Under the pieces are notes generated by a model that saw only the letters and a program-made list of their open reading frames with translations, ran no database searches and was not told the origin of the DNA. 64,000 bases of DNA, taken from the NCBI GenBank assembly GCA_905182985.1, contig CAJJDN010000051.1, positions 319,650-383,649 of the forward strand, read 5' to 3'. The DNA is from Paramecium sonneborni. Taxonomy: Eukaryota; Ciliophora; Oligohymenophorea; Peniculida; Parameciidae. Positions 1 to 12,896 of the stretch are shown here, piece by piece. Position 1 is the first letter of the stretch; each line of letters opens with the position of its first letter. The translations under genes were made by a program, and so were the position numbers.

Positions 1-364
1 TAGATTAGTTTTTAAGTTAGATTTAATTGTTGATTAAACTATAAAGTAAGATTTTGCTAAATTTATATATTTTAATGGAGTTAATTTAGCATATAGAATT
101 TCAACATTATTAAATGTTTAAAAACTATCATTTGAAAATCTTAGAGTACTATAATTGGTTTATGATAAATTGAATAATTGTAATTAATACGTAATAAGAA
201 TGTAATAATAATAAAATTATTTTAGAGCAGGAGTATGGTTTTATGGAACTAAAGTAAATGAAAAAAAAGTTATATATTTATTGCCAGCAAATATATAATT
301 AAGCAAAATTGAAGAGGAAGTTAATAAAATTGTTGAATAAACATTTCCTAATTTGCTTTTGTGA
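1..364 (+). CDS. 3' end of an unrecognised gene (5' truncated)
   Basis: Open in the frame starting at base 2, with TAA/TAG read as Gln, up to TGA at 362-364. The C-terminus reads as ordinary soluble protein, including GVWFYGTKVNEKKVIYLLPA and ending PNLLL. Bases 202-225 look like a 24-nt intron (GTA...TAG). Because 24 is a multiple of three the frame stays open with or without it; splicing gives ...VIRIAGVW.... Only about 110 residues are visible and I recognise no family. The next gene starts 51 bp downstream on the same strand. Confidence 0.6.
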
Positions 365-415
365 TTTTAGATAAAATTTATTATTAATTTTTACATTAAG
401 TAATTTTATATATTT

Positions 416-3400
416 ATGTCTGTGAAAAAAGCCATACCAATTTAAACACTTTAACTTGAAGTTATGCCAAATAAATAATCTCCATAAGTTAATAAGGATT
501 AAATTTAAAAAGCTGTAATTGGATCTGCAGGATTCAAAATTCCATAAACAGTTATTGAAGAGAAGAAAAAAATGTTTTCAACTAGCTAAAAAAAAGATGA
601 CCCAATTTTAGACATGTAATTATCTCAATTAGAGATATATTAAAAAATGGGACTTTAACCTTATAAAATGTAGAATGCAATTGAAGATAAAGAAAAAATA
701 GTATTTTAAAATCTAAAAGATCAACCATTGGCTAAATCAAACTTTATATATGAATAAAGACGAGTGTTAGAAATAGAGTAGAAAGATATAGAAAATAGAA
801 TGAATTAATTTATAATCGAGGAAGAACCTCCTCTATAGAATGAACAATTAGATTAAATTCAAAGTGAAATAGATAAACATTATGAAAGATTGAATAAATT
901 AGAACAATAGTTTATGAAATAAGATTTGGTAGATAGTTATCAACCAGATGATAATGTATGGGAGAAAATTAAGTAATTAAGAGAGTATAGAAATAATATA
1001 AAAAAGGAATAAATGTAAGCAAGAGAAGAATATGAGGAAAGAAGAAGGAAAGATTAAGTTTAAGTAAAAGTAACAGTTATTGACAAATAATAATAATAGA
1101 TTATAAGAAAGTAAAATAAGAAAGAAGAAAAAGATTAATTTATTTAATAATAAATAGATGATTATATAAAACAAAAAGAACAGAATAAAAATAGGCCAAG
1201 ATCAAAAGAAAAATATATTGAGTAAGTGGTTATGAAATCACCAGAATAACAATTATATGAACATTAATTTTTAGAGTATTAAAAAGATAAGAATTTAAAA
1301 AAGTAAATGGAAGTGAAAGCTAAGGAATTTTAAGTTCCAGATTTTGAAAGATATCATCTTAAGGATGATAGAGAAAAACCTAAACATTAAGTCGAAATTA
1401 CTGACAGAGCTATACTAAAGGTTTAAACAATAGATGAATTACATCGAGTTTAAGTTTAAGCTTATACAGAAAAATAATTAGATTAATTAGATGATGCAAA
1501 CAAGAAAGCTATATATAAATCTATAGTAACTGAGAAATAATAAGAAAAATAAATGGAGAATGAAAAGAATGAATAATTTGTTTTAAAATTTTCATTCTAA
1601 TAGATAGATAAAGATCATGCTGGTGTAGTTTCAAAAGGAGAAGTACTTGAATTTTTATGTACAAATAAAGACATTTAAATTATATTTGATTTAGATGTAA
1701 AAACAATAGAGAATGAACTTGATAAGTTATAAACTCATCGTAAAGGATTGCTTGATATAAGTGAGTTTAGTAAATTTGTTAAGAGATTATAATAAGATAG
1801 AATAAAATTACTTTCTAAATTAAAATAAGATTCTAAATTATTTGAAGAGAATTAAGAAGAAAATCTAAGGTTGTAATATTCAAAACCAATGAAAGAAATA
1901 TTTAAAATATTAGATTATTAAGAACAAGGAGTTGTAAATAGGTTAGATTTAATTAGAGCAATAAGAAATGAATTATCAAAAGGGAGGATTTCTGTATTAA
2001 ACTAACCAATAAGTCTATAATAAGGGAGTCCAACAGTGAATTAAGTTTTAGAGAAAGTATTAGCAGATTATAGAGTATCAAAGAATAGAAAATAAATGGA
2101 ATTAATATCATTAAATTAATTAGAAGAATATTTTAAATAATCTTTGCCTTATGAAGAAATTAGATTAATGTAAGCACGTATAATATTGGCTCATTTTGGT
2201 CCTGGTTCTATTGCTTCAGAAGGTTATTATGAAAAAATGAAAGGAAGATGTTTATTAGAACATGAAATAATTTAATAAATGTTAGAAATATTTATGAAGC
2301 TTGATAAAGATTGTGAATTAATTGTTAGTAAATAATAATTAATTTAATAAATAAGAGAAACTGTTGATTGTAATTAAGAAGCAGCTATACTTACTAAAAT
2401 CGGAAAAAAATATTCTTTAACCAATATTTTAGATATGATGGAAAGTACATTAAATGAATTAGAAGGACATGCATCTAATTTTATTAGTTTATAATAATTT
2501 ACAGAATATTTAACTAATTTTAATCCTTTACCACCTAAAATACCAAAATTATTCTTTATTAATGAATAAAATGAACCTCCAAAAGAAGAACATTTAGTTA
2601 TGTAAATACCAAGTGTATATTTATAAATTATTAATGATATTTTTGAAATGATACCTACTATCTGTGCTCATTTTATTTTAAAAGAAGAATTTATTGCTAC
2701 TGTTAAAAATGATCCTTAATCGAAAAGTCTTCTTTCATAAATTGCAAAGTTTGATCCAATCACTAAAAAACCAGAAACTATTAATTCTATTATTTCTAAA
2801 ATTGCTAGAACTGATATAGATTTTATTTAATGGGCTGATATAGTATACTTATTTTCAGATAAGGGAGAAATTCCTAAAGAAGATTTAAATAATAAATTAG
2901 ATGTTAAACTTCCTCCTAGAAGAGGTAGAAAAATTTATGAATCTGTTATTAAAGGTTAAATCTAAGAAGAAGAAGAAGCATTTGCTGAAATTGAAAATTT
3001 ATCATTTGATGATGCATAATAAAAAAGAATTGATAAAAAAATATAACCTAAAATGCATTCAAGTTCACTTAATAAAATTACTGTACCTAAAGAACCTAAA
3101 TTTCATGAAAAAAAAAAGAAAACTATTAGATAATAAAAATTAGAATAAATGGTTAAAGAGATTTAAGAAAAAGAAGATTTTGAATTACAAAATAAATTTA
3201 AAGCTAATCCTATTCCTCTTTCTATGTTCGTTCCAGCTCATAATTTAGATAGATTTTCTCCTCCAAGAATATAAAATGCTAATCCTCCTAGTTTTTATTA
3301 AAAAGATGTTTAAAAATTTATGGAAAGAAAATAAATTGCAGAAGAACGTTTATAAACTAAAGAAGTTCCAAAAACATTTAAGGCTAAAGAAATTCCTATA

Positions 3401-4585
3401 GAATGTACTATGGAAGTATTAAAATAAAAAGAAATTGCTGAAAATTAAAGGAAAAAAGAATAAAGAGATAAAAGAAAAGCAGAACTCTAAAGTACTAATT
3501 TAATGCCTAAAAGATTATAAGAAGATGAAATTAAAAGAAAAGAAAAAAAGAAAAAAATGGAGGAATTAAATCCTTAAGATATAGACCCAGAATGTAAATT
3601 TAATCCTAAAATCAATAAAAATTTTGTATCCAAAAAAGATAAAGACAAAAAGTCTTAATAAAGTAGAGGAATGGAATTAAATTATCTTGATGAAGACAAT
3701 TAAAGAAATAAAAGAAAAGAATCATTTCATGAAGATGAAAACTAATAAAATTAAACATAAAAATCACAAACAATAAAAAGTTAAACATAAAAATCTTAAT
3801 CTTAGAAACAATCTGTTTAAAAATCTTAATAAAGCTAAAAATAAATTAGTTAATAAAATAGCAATAATTAATTAGAATAATCTTAATAAGAAAAATCTGT
3901 GAAATTATCAGAAAAATAAAAATAATAAAATATTCAATAAGATGATGAGGAAATATCACCTGAACCTGATGATGATGAATATCAAGACTAATAATTCGAA
4001 GATTAAGCCTAAGACAAATAAGATTAAGATGAAAATAAATATAATGGTTTATAATAGGTAAATCAAGATTTAGAGGAACAAGAAGCTTAAGATCTAGAAT
4101 AAGATAATTAATAAGATAATAAAAATATTGAATAAAAAACAGAATAAGAAATATCTATATAATAATCCAAAAAATCATAATAACTATCTAAATAATCTGA
4201 AATTAAATAAGATGTTAAACCTTAAAAAAATGTTAAATTAGTCCCACCACAACCACAACCAGTTTAATAAAATGAAGAAAAAAAAGATAAAAAGAAAGTT
4301 GTTAGTAGTCAAGATAGAGAACTATAAAGATTAGAAGAAGAGAAATAAAAAAAACTTAATGATAAAAAAAAATAAAAGGATAAGTTAAATCCTGAATACA
4401 GATAAAAAATTTAAGATATGGAAAATAGAGTTTATTCAAGACCTTTAGCAAGAGATGCTAAATAACATGGATCATCAACTTTATAAAAATATCGATAAAT
4501 GGCTAAAGAAGCTAGCTTAAAGAAAGATGAAAAAAATGAAGAAAAAGTTCCAGAAGATTAAGAACCTATAGATGATGAAAATTGA
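416..4585 (+). CDS. Large EF-hand / coiled-coil protein, FAM161-like segment
   Basis: A single intronless frame from ATG 416 to TGA 4583-4585 gives 1,389 aa. The N-terminal third is charged coiled coil (QQ, EE, KK runs). A canonical EF-hand loop, DKDHAGVVSKGE, lies at about residues 398-409, with weaker EF-like helical segments after it up to about residue 850. Residues about 925-1030 carry paired motifs FKANPIP and KTFKAKEIP followed by a basic helix, reminiscent of the FAM161/UPF0564 family of ciliary basal-body proteins. The last 330 residues are K/E/Q/S low complexity. EF-hand and coiled coil are read directly from the sequence; the FAM161 link is inference from two short motifs. A structural or calcium-responsive cilium or cortex protein is my best guess. 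Confidence 0.85.
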
Positions 4586-5227
4586 TATATTATTTGTTTA
4601 TGATAAATTTCTCAAATTTCGATATTAATTAATATTCAATTTGATTTCCTTACATTACATTTTTAGCTTAACCTTTATTCTTATCCTATATATAAACACT
4701 TGAAAATATAAAATGTGAAAATTTATTTTGATATTTCACATTTTTCAATTTAAAATATTAATTCTTTATTTTCTTAGAAGTCAAGTTCTTTAATAATTTA
4801 TTTAAATCAATGCCTATTTGTATTTTCTTAAATCGTATCAATAGCTTCAAAGAACAAATAAAATGACTGAAAATATTCACCAATTATTTTATTTAAATTA
4901 TTAGATTTCTACAATAAATGCCTTCCATAAACTTTCCCATAATTGTTTTTTTGAATAAATTGCATTAATGAGAATTTAGCATAAAACATGTTGATATTTT
5001 GGATGATAAAAATATTTAAATTTTTTTGTTTATCATATAATAAGTTGACATCATAAATATTAGGTTTAAGAATATTTACAACCAATAGTTTTTTAAAATA
5101 TAAAGAAGAGAAAGAAAATACATATTATTTAACTATTTCATTTAATGTACATTTTATAATTAACACAAAACAACAATAATGAAAAAATTAATATCTAGAA
5201 ATTTTTAATTGATTTATATAAGTATTT
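4586..5227. other. Intergenic, AT-rich
   Basis: About 640 bp between the 3' ends of a plus-strand and a minus-strand gene. No frame in the ciliate code stays open convincingly on either strand, and I see no RNA gene. Confidence 0.5.
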
Positions 5228-5680
5228 TCAATACCTCATAAATGTTTAAAAATTTCGGTATTGTAATTGTTGATTCATATAACTCATCATCCAAAAATTT
5301 TACAAGTAAGTCCAGTCATAATTATATTAATGTAGTGGTTGTATAGTTTGCCAGTCATTAAGACTATTCTAGGGAGCTGAGTTTAATTTAAACTAATCTT
5401 TTGATTCTTAATGTTCTTCCTTTAATGATTTTTATGTTTCCCTTTCAGAAATGGTATTATTTGAAAGTTTTCTTTATCTATTTTATTTTTTCCCTATCCT
5501 ACCCTCGTGTCTATAAATTGATAAAATTGCTTTAGCTGTTGAAAATTTAATATTGAATTGCTTTGCTGCTTACCTTATTGTACATTTTTTTTCAGATACT
5601 CTTCTTATGAAAGCTTATCTGACTTAATTTGATATTTTGGCGTATTTCATTAAATCTTGAAAATTTATATTTAAGTTCAT
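5228..5680 (-). CDS. Small helix-turn-helix protein, transposase-type HTH
   Basis: Intronless; ATG at 5680, TGA at 5228-5230, 150 aa. Residues about 13-60 read as a Psq/Tc-type helix-turn-helix: QVRQAFIRRV, then CTIRQAAKQFNI (helix-turn) and STAKAILSIYRHEGRI (recognition helix). A basic K/Q/R linker follows, then an aromatic N/Q/Y/W-rich tail ending QTFMRY. There is no DDE catalytic domain, so it is not a transposase as it stands. It may be a domesticated DNA-binding module or a small transcription factor. The fold assignment rests on motif resemblance. It sits alone in a gene-poor 1.8-kb stretch. Confidence 0.7.
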
Positions 5681-6423
5681 TAATTTCTCTTTTATTTATA
5701 ACTAGTTAAAATTTAAAGATATGGCATTTTAAATAATTATATAATAAAATTTAGTTATTATATTGAAAAGTTTATTTTCTATAAAAATTATAAATAGATC
5801 GAATTTCATGCTTGCTCATTTTATGGCATGATATTTAATACCAATCTAATTAAATTAAAGTAAATTTATTTCTAAATTTAATCCTTTTTTATTTAGCTTA
5901 ATGTTTTTACTACTACTTTAGTTTTTAAGTATAATTATTCTTAGTTATACTTACTTAATTAAAAATATTTCAAAGTTTTCATCAATGGACTAAATTTGAA
6001 TAAAAAGGGTTTGTTGTCTAAAATTTGCATGTGCATTTCTAATGTTCAAAAGAAAATTCACACGATTTTTCAATAATTAAAAATTAAATAAAATTTAATT
6101 TTATTTAACATCATATTTCGTATCATACATTAATTAAGGATTTATTTTTTCCTGAATATTTTTAAATATTTATTTTTACATTTGAAAATATTCAAGTGCA
6201 AATGATTAATAAGGATTTTATAAAAATAATAATAAAATGTCTTAAAATTATAGAAGAGGGTATTTGAATTTAAAAAATAAACTCCCAATTTTTATTTAAA
6301 CTTCTAAATGCATATTTTCTTTAGTTTATTAGGGATTCAAGTTATAATCTTTAATTAATTAATAAAAAATAGAAAATGATTGTAAATAATGATATATATT
6401 TAGGATTAGAAAACTATGTTAAT
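5681..6423. other. Intergenic, AT-rich
   Basis: About 740 bp upstream of the HTH gene and downstream of the TTLL gene. I see no convincing coding frame, RNA gene or repeat. Confidence 0.5.
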
Positions 6424-8373
6424 TCATTCTTCGTTTTTTTAAAGATTTCTCGAGCCCATTCCCATAACATCATTATATTATGATTATTATTTATAAGGTT
6501 AAAACTAATTTATTTTACTTTCTTAAGTTAATTTTTATAACTTTTGATTAGCACTCAACATTGAATCTTCGTTAGGATTATTTCTAATAATAAATAAAAA
6601 TATTAACTTTTTGCTTGAATTAGATTACGATTACTAAAGTTGTTATTGTTATTATCCAGCATTTTATAAAGGTTATCTTTTAATGTTGCTTTTATTTTAA
6701 ACAGCTCCTAAAGCTGGTAAATTTGTAGTATTTCTTTTCATAATTGTATTTTATTTAGATAAATTATTTGGTTTATTACTTCCATTAACTCCATTCTAAA
6801 AAATAAGAGAAAAAGTCTACTTGCATAGCTTATGGTCCTTTAGATGAACTTCTCATTTATTTATCTTTTTCTTCTTTTTCTTTTTATCCTTTAGAACCAA
6901 TTTCAATAGCTTTTGTTTAGGTTTCCTAATATGTTTAAGCTAATCTGATTGCAGTCGATTTGGCAATTTTTTTAAGTTATTATTATCTATTATTAAATGC
7001 ACCTAAATATGTAGTAAATGTGCTATTAATAGGTAATTTAATTGGAGCTCCTTTACATATTAAATCAAATCCTCCAATTTATTCTTCATTTCCTGTTAAT
7101 ACTTTTTCCAAATCAATAATTGTAAATACATCATCTAATAAACCACATTTTAATTCAAAATCAATAGGTGTATTAGAAGTCATTGATGGACTTAAATTTA
7201 GATTGAATAAAAATACCTTGCATTTACTTCTAAGAGCCATGGTTTTAATTAAGCATCCAATAAAATATCAAATCCATATAATTCAAAACAATGTTTGTCA
7301 TTAATAATAATTTTTTAGACAGCTTAAAGTGATCTAATCATTAACATTTATATATTATAAAAAGTTTCAGCAACTTTTTCTTAGCCATATTTAGCCATTA
7401 AATAAAGTTTAAGTGTTTATAAATTCCATTTTCCTCCAAGTTTTTCATCATAATTGTCAGATGTCTTTTAGATGGCTACATTTGTTAAATGAACATCTTA
7501 AATTTTAGATAAAAATAGATATCTTACATGTATTTGTAATGTCTTCATTATCATAACGATGATGTGTAAATCTTGCAAATCCTGTTCTGTAAAGATATAA
7601 TGTTAAAGGTTAATAGGAAGTACATAATAGATATATTCTCATATCAAATTTCTTACCTCCTATAAGCAATGGGTCTGCTAAATATTTTTAAACTATGTAA
7701 GCTTCTGCTTATGGATTATCTTAATTATAACGTAAAGTGTTCTTCCATTGTGATATTTATTAAATTTTATTAAAGATGAATATGCCTTTTCCTTGAGATT
7801 TTCCAATCTAAAAATGATTTATATTTAATACAGGTTTCATAATCCAAGCAGTTTTAGTATCACCATTTTATGATTGTCTTTTAAACTCCTCAAAGAATAT
7901 TGGATATTCACTAGGCAAGTGGAAAGTTAAAGGGTAGAAATTATAACTGTATTAAATTAATGCAATAAATACTTATTAGCATCTTCTTATTTTCCTTCTC
8001 TTTCTAAGTTTTTCTTATATCGTTTTAAATTCTTTATCATAAGATCTTTCCTAGTTAACTAATTTATTGGTTTTGTTAATACTTCGTAATGATTTCTAAA
8101 ATGATTTATTTTTTAATTAGGTTAAAGATGAGTATGATCCATTACTTCATGAATCCATTCTTTCTCAGCCCACATTATATCCCAATCATCCCCATCAGTC
8201 TCTTTCCATAATCTTCTTTTAAAAGCCTTCTTTAATAATTGTTAAATACTTCCAATATGCAATTTCTAAAAGATGTTTTAAATTTTAGGTTTGTGCTACA
8301 ATTTTAATATAATCTCATACTAATGATTAGCATAATGCTCTTTTTTGATATACTTTCTAAAATATTCTGACAT
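6424..8373 (-). CDS. Tubulin-tyrosine-ligase-like enzyme (TTLL)
   Basis: ATG at 8373, TGA at 6424-6426, four introns (7947-7972, 7497-7527, 7191-7216, 6796-6820), 613 aa. TTLL enzymes ligate Glu or Gly to tubulin tails in an ATP-grasp reaction. The N-terminal half has the family signature DIMWAEKEWIHEVMDHTHL, then HFRNHYE and LTRKDLMIKNLKRYKK. The ATP-grasp core follows: WIMKP...GKSQGKGIFIF, VQKYLADPLLIGGKKFDMRI, YVHLTNVAIQK and CFELYGFDILLD...LLEVNA. The pattern is closest to the TTLL1/TTLL9 group used in cilia, by memory of those sequences. The last ~170 residues are Q/N-rich and ciliate-specific. The intron at 7191 falls inside the conserved EVNAS loop, which supports the splice. Confidence 0.93.
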
Positions 8374-8742
8374 TTAACAAAAACAAGTTTATATTAATAA
8401 TATTAAGTTTTTAGAATCAGTTGGAAATATCATAAACTGAATAAAATGTTTAATTATAAAGTATTTGAAATTCTTAATAAATACTTACATAAGATAGAAA
8501 AAAAGTATGGTTGTTTTTAATACATTATATCTCCTAGGTATAAATTACTAACAATTGATTTAGATGTAAATAAAATTGAATTTATCGAAAGTAATTATAA
8601 TGTCTAATAATAAAATAATTAGACATTAACTATCTTTTGAATATCGATATATAATTGAAATAATTTAATAAGTTTATTTAGTTTTGATATTTGATGTTAA
8701 AATAAAACAGCAATAAATTTTATTGTCAATATTAATATTAAA
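8374..8742. promoter_or_regulatory. Shared upstream region of two divergent genes
   Basis: These 369 bp separate the start of the minus-strand TTLL gene from the start of the plus-strand alveolin-like gene, so both promoters must lie here. The stretch is AT-rich and contains a perfect hairpin at 8599-8627. No other motif is recognisable by eye. Confidence 0.5.
8599..8627. repeat. Perfect 10-bp inverted repeat
   Basis: AATGTCTAAT at 8599-8608 is followed by a 9-nt loop and its exact reverse complement ATTAGACATT at 8618-8627. It lies 116 bp before the start of the downstream gene, in a shared promoter region. Confidence 0.7.
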
Positions 8743-9390
8743 ATGTACTCCCCTTATGGTGTTTCATATGCATCTCCATTAGCAACATCATTAGCTAGAC
8801 CAGTGCCATGTAGAAGATTATTCAATACTTAAATAGTTGGATATACAGCTCCAGTGTCATATGTTTAACCAGTATCATATGCAGCTCCTGTGACTTATGC
8901 TTCTCCAGCCTATTCTCCTATAAGAGGTGAATCAAGATATGAATATGTCCCACATCAAAAGCCAGTTATAGAAATGGAAGAAGAAGTAAGAACATACTAG
9001 GTAAACATAATCCTTACATATAGGTTCCAAAATAAAAATGGGTAACTGATTATTATCCAGTTGAATACTAAAAAGAATATATTCCTTAAGTTACATATGA
9101 AAAATAAGTTGATTATGTACCAGTTGAAAAGAATGTACCAAGGGTTGATTATTTAGAATATGAAAGAGAGGTATAATTAATCATTTATTTATGTATAGGT
9201 TAGAAGAGCTCCTCCTGCTCCAGTTTCTTATGCTTCACCACTCTCATACAGTTATGCTGCACCCGTTGTTCCTGTTGCCTCAGTTGCTGCTCCATTAAGA
9301 ACTAGCTATGTTGCGCCTACATATGGATATGCTCCATCTTATAGCTATGCTGCACCTACATTTGGTTATGGATCATTCTATAGATATTGA
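8743..9390 (+). CDS. Alveolin-like P/Y/V-rich repeat protein
   Basis: ATG at 8743, TGA at 9388-9390, introns 9001-9023 and 9171-9198, 198 aa. The flanks are rich in Ala, Pro, Tyr, Ser and Val (repeats such as SYAAP, APTYGY). The central ~45 residues carry charged Val-Pro repeats: EYIPQVTYEK, QVDYVPVEKNVPRVDYLEYE. This pattern recalls alveolins (IMC proteins) of alveolates, which line the cortical alveolar sacs. A cortical or surface-layer structural role is inferred from composition and motif only. It could also be another P/Y-rich cytoskeletal protein. Its 3' end converges with the coiled-coil gene 70 bp away. Confidence 0.75.
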
Positions 9391-9460
9391 TTCTTTAACA
9401 ATATTATCATTAAATTTAATCTTCTTTCAATTAAATAACAAAAAATAGTTATAAACTTTA

Positions 9461-10513
9461 TCATTACTACTTATGACGATTCTTCACTATTTCTGTTAGT
9501 CTTTAATTCTCCTTTGTCAATAAGTTTAATTTCTCTTCAAGATTATTCATCTTTTACTAATCAATACCTATCATTTATTATAGATATTGATTCTCAAATT
9601 CCAACTCTTGAATTGTCTCTTTATATTTATCACTAGATTCAAATATTTATGTACTTATTATATAACTATTTATCATCTTATTAAGATATTTGATTATTAT
9701 TTTAACTTAACTATTATTTCAACTAATAATTCTCTCTAGCCATTGTTTCTATTTAATCATTCTACTTTTTTATTTTTCTTTACAATTCTAAACATTTTTA
9801 TTCATCTCTAAATATTACTATTTTTATTACTGCTGTTATTTTATTTTACTTTCCAATATTGAACATTTGCTTTTGTATTTTTCAACTTCTATTTTTAGTT
9901 AATTTTCTGTAAATTGAAATCTCTCATTTAATTCACTTAACTTTTAATTTTCATTCAATACAATCTATAATTTCTCTTCTAAATCATTAACCAACTTTTT
10001 AGAAATTATTAGTTATTCATTAATTTATTTAAGATCTGTATTATTAGATTATTAATATTTATTCATTTTCTAAACATCCTCTAATTTTCTGATAATTTAA
10101 TTTTTCGATTATTGTTATTCTTGTAATGATTGATTTAACTGAATCTATTAATCTAAAACGTGAGCTAATTTCTTATTTTCACATACATAGTTGTTATTTT
10201 ATGATTCTAATTATTTAATTCTTTATTTCAAAAATTAATTTTCATCTGTCTTAAAAGAAAAATGTTTTGCAGACAATTAATTTTCTTTGTTATTATTTTA
10301 ACATGATTCGCTAACATAAAGTTTTTTATAATTGTTAATATCTTTTAATGCTTAATTTGTATTGTTAGTTGCCGAATTAACTTATAAATCAAATGATAAA
10401 TCTAATTAACATTTAGAAGGAGAAGATCGAACTGCTAAAGAATTCGATCTCACTTGTTTTACTTCAGGAGCTTTCTGAAAAACTATAGGTCTTATTCTTT
10501 CAAATTAACTCAT
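9461..10513 (-). CDS. Coiled-coil protein
   Basis: ATG at 10513, TGA at 9461-9463, introns 9749-9783 (35 nt) and 9633-9654 (22 nt), 331 aa. After about 85 Ser-rich residues the protein is almost continuous coiled coil, with heptad-like runs of N, Q, E, K and L ending LLTKENQRLTEIVKNRHKQQ. Both introns are needed to bypass in-frame TGA codons and keep the coiled coil in frame. The 35-nt intron is the less certain one. No specific family is recognised; basal-body or cytoskeletal roles are common for such ciliate proteins but unproven here. Confidence 0.8.
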
Positions 10514-10551
10514 TTTAATTATTTTTAACGATATATAAATATATATATATA

Positions 10552-11983
10552 TCAAACAAATAAAAACCTTGTTAAATCAAAAGCTTAATACTCTTCTTTT
10601 TTTTAACCCTACATCAATTAATAAATAATTTCTGCGCAACCATAACACTAACTCATACCTCTTGAGCCATGACCTGCATTAACATATACATTTCTATTTA
10701 ACGAAAATTTACTCAATATTATCTTATCATCTGGAGTTAAGGGTCTACAACAATCCCTAACTGATATACATTATGGATCCAGATCAATATTAAATTACTC
10801 TTTCATTTGTTTTATCAAAATCTATGCTCCCCATTCATTAATTGGATCGTCTGATTTATATTCTTTATCTATCAATTAACAACCTGAAATTCTTAATTTA
10901 TTGTTAAGATTTGTAATAGATAAAGTAGGTAACTTAAGCACCATTTTATCTAAAACAGATCCTTTTGCAAATTCTGGTAATTCACATTCTATAATCCATC
11001 CTCTACAAGGCATAATAGGTAATGTCACTCCCAACTTTTTAGCTATATATTTACTATGTAATCCAGCGCATATTACAAATTTATCTCCATAAATTACACT
11101 AATTATAATTTATTTCTTATTACCCTTTGTTTGTATTTATTCCTAAAACGTATCTATTGTAATTCATAATAAATTCATTAAACTCTGTTCCATAAAGAAT
11201 TTTAAATTTATTAGGGTAATGCTTCTAACAATATTTTAAAGTTTATATTGATAGAGATTTTGTATCTAAGTTATTCTCTTTATTTAATTTAATAACATAA
11301 GGAAAATTATTAAATAATTTTCTATCTAAATCATGTTTATTATAATTATTTTTATCAACTTCTTTAAATTCAACTCCAGCTGATATAAATGATTAACTAA
11401 TTCTTCTTCCATATTCAACAGATTTATATAAACTTAATTCCCCTTCGGCGGTTAATTAATTTTCAAGCAAACCCAATTTTTTAATTTTTTCAAATTCCTA
11501 TTCTTAAATCTAACCTAATTTAGTCATATCTTATATTGATTGATCAAATTTACTATCTGAGGTACTTAACCTTAATGCATTTATTAACCATACAATTGCT
11601 CCTGGTTCTAAAAGACATCTAAAACTAAATCTTTAAGTTGCTGTATCAGATGGATTAATATAATTGTTGAACATTGTTTTTATTGAATATTTTGATATTA
11701 ATGGATTGAATAAATATGGATTATAAATGTTTCCATTAAAAGCACTACATTTAGTAGATATAAATTATTCTTTTTCAATTAATATCACAGAATAACCATG
11801 CTGTAACAATTTCAATGCTTAACTTAATCCTATGATTCCTCCACCTATTATTATTGCTGTTTATATATCTTAGTTTCTTTTTAAATTTATTTCATGATAT
11901 TTCAATTATTTTTTGTCAACTTCTAATTATTTGTTTTTATTTAGATCATACACTTCCTACTAACTTAAAAATATATTAGACAT
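10552..11983 (-). CDS. DAO-family FAD-dependent oxidoreductase (DadA-like)
   Basis: ATG at 11983, TGA at 10552-10554, one 25-nt intron (11099-11123), 468 aa. An N-terminal extension of about 45 residues precedes the Rossmann dinucleotide-binding motif IIIGGGIIGLSQAL and its closing acidic residue LIEKE. Mid-protein KFVICAGLHSKYIA matches the second FAD-binding strand of the family. The C-terminal NAGHGSRGMSQ is the FAD-closing motif typical of D-amino-acid dehydrogenase and of the MnmC oxidase domain. The family oxidises amines or D-amino acids and passes electrons to FAD; the substrate cannot be read from sequence. The intron joins GG|T to give NKGVIYGDKF, an uninterrupted strand. Confidence 0.88.
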
Positions 11984-12154
11984 ATAGTTTCTATTTTTAG
12001 AGTATTGTTGTACAAAACCTAAACTGAAAAGAAATAATAATATATTGCGACCCTTTTTAGATTTTGGTTTGTTGATTTTTTATTCAACACAATATTAATA
12101 CAATTTCTAATTGCATAATATTTTTTTTATCATTAAAATTATTGCTATAAATAA

Positions 12155-12710
12155 ATGAAAAATGAATTAAGAATTTTATTTAAACAAATACGAAAAGATA
12201 TTAAAATATAACCAGAATTATATGTTGAATAACTATAAAAGATTATCTCCACAGATTCATCTATTTCAATATATTACCCTTTAGCCAATGAATTAAATAT
12301 TTTGAGTATTCTGCCTTTTTTAAGTAAAAATAAAATTTTATTGCCAATTTTACAACAGGAAACAGAGCCTTTATTATTTTCAAAGTTCATAATAAATTAA
12401 ACCAAATTATAAATGAATAAATTTAAAATATTTGAACCAATTGAATAAGAATATGAAATCCCTTAGTTTTGTATTGTAAAACCATAAAATAATTAAGGTA
12501 CCTTTATTATGTTTTGATCCTCTAAATAAACATCGAATTGGTTATGGAGGAGGATTTTATGACAGAACCATAGCTCATTATAGATCTTAAAACCATAACA
12601 CTAAATTTATAGGATTTGGCCATGAATTGCTAAAAGTTAAAAATATTCCTTACAATATTAATGACTAATAATTAGATTTTATTATAACTGATTAATATGT
12701 ATATCATTGA
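12155..12710 (+). CDS. MTHFS: 5-formyltetrahydrofolate cyclo-ligase
   Basis: ATG at 12155, TGA at 12708-12710, one 22-nt intron (12476-12497), 177 aa, close to the usual ~200 aa. The enzyme converts 5-formyl-THF to 5,10-methenyl-THF with ATP in the cytosolic folate cycle. The family signature is clear: VPLLCFDP...HRIGYGGGFYDR, the glycine-rich phosphate-binding segment, then KFIGFGHE and a C-terminal LDFIITDQ. The N-terminal KQIRKDI helix with basic residues also fits. The intron is required to link PQFCI to VPLLCFDP. Confidence 0.93.
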
Positions 12711-12896
12711 AAAACATGATTCAAACAAACTATAAAATCCTTTTTTTCTTTTTATTTCAACTTATATATATCTATTTATTTTCAGAATTTTCATTATATC
12801 TTTAATTACTTATAATTCTGGTCTAAAAGCTATTCATTTATATTTAATATACTCGTTTTACATTACAAAAAATCTCTAAGCTACTTATTAATTTAT

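Noticed and set aside
977..1174. Minus-strand Leu/Phe-rich 65-codon frame
   Set aside because: Antisense to the Lys/Glu/Gln coiled coil of the 1,389-aa gene.
6960..7304. Plus-strand 114-codon standard-code frame
   Set aside because: It lies antisense to conserved TTLL exons and only reflects the opposite strand of a real gene.
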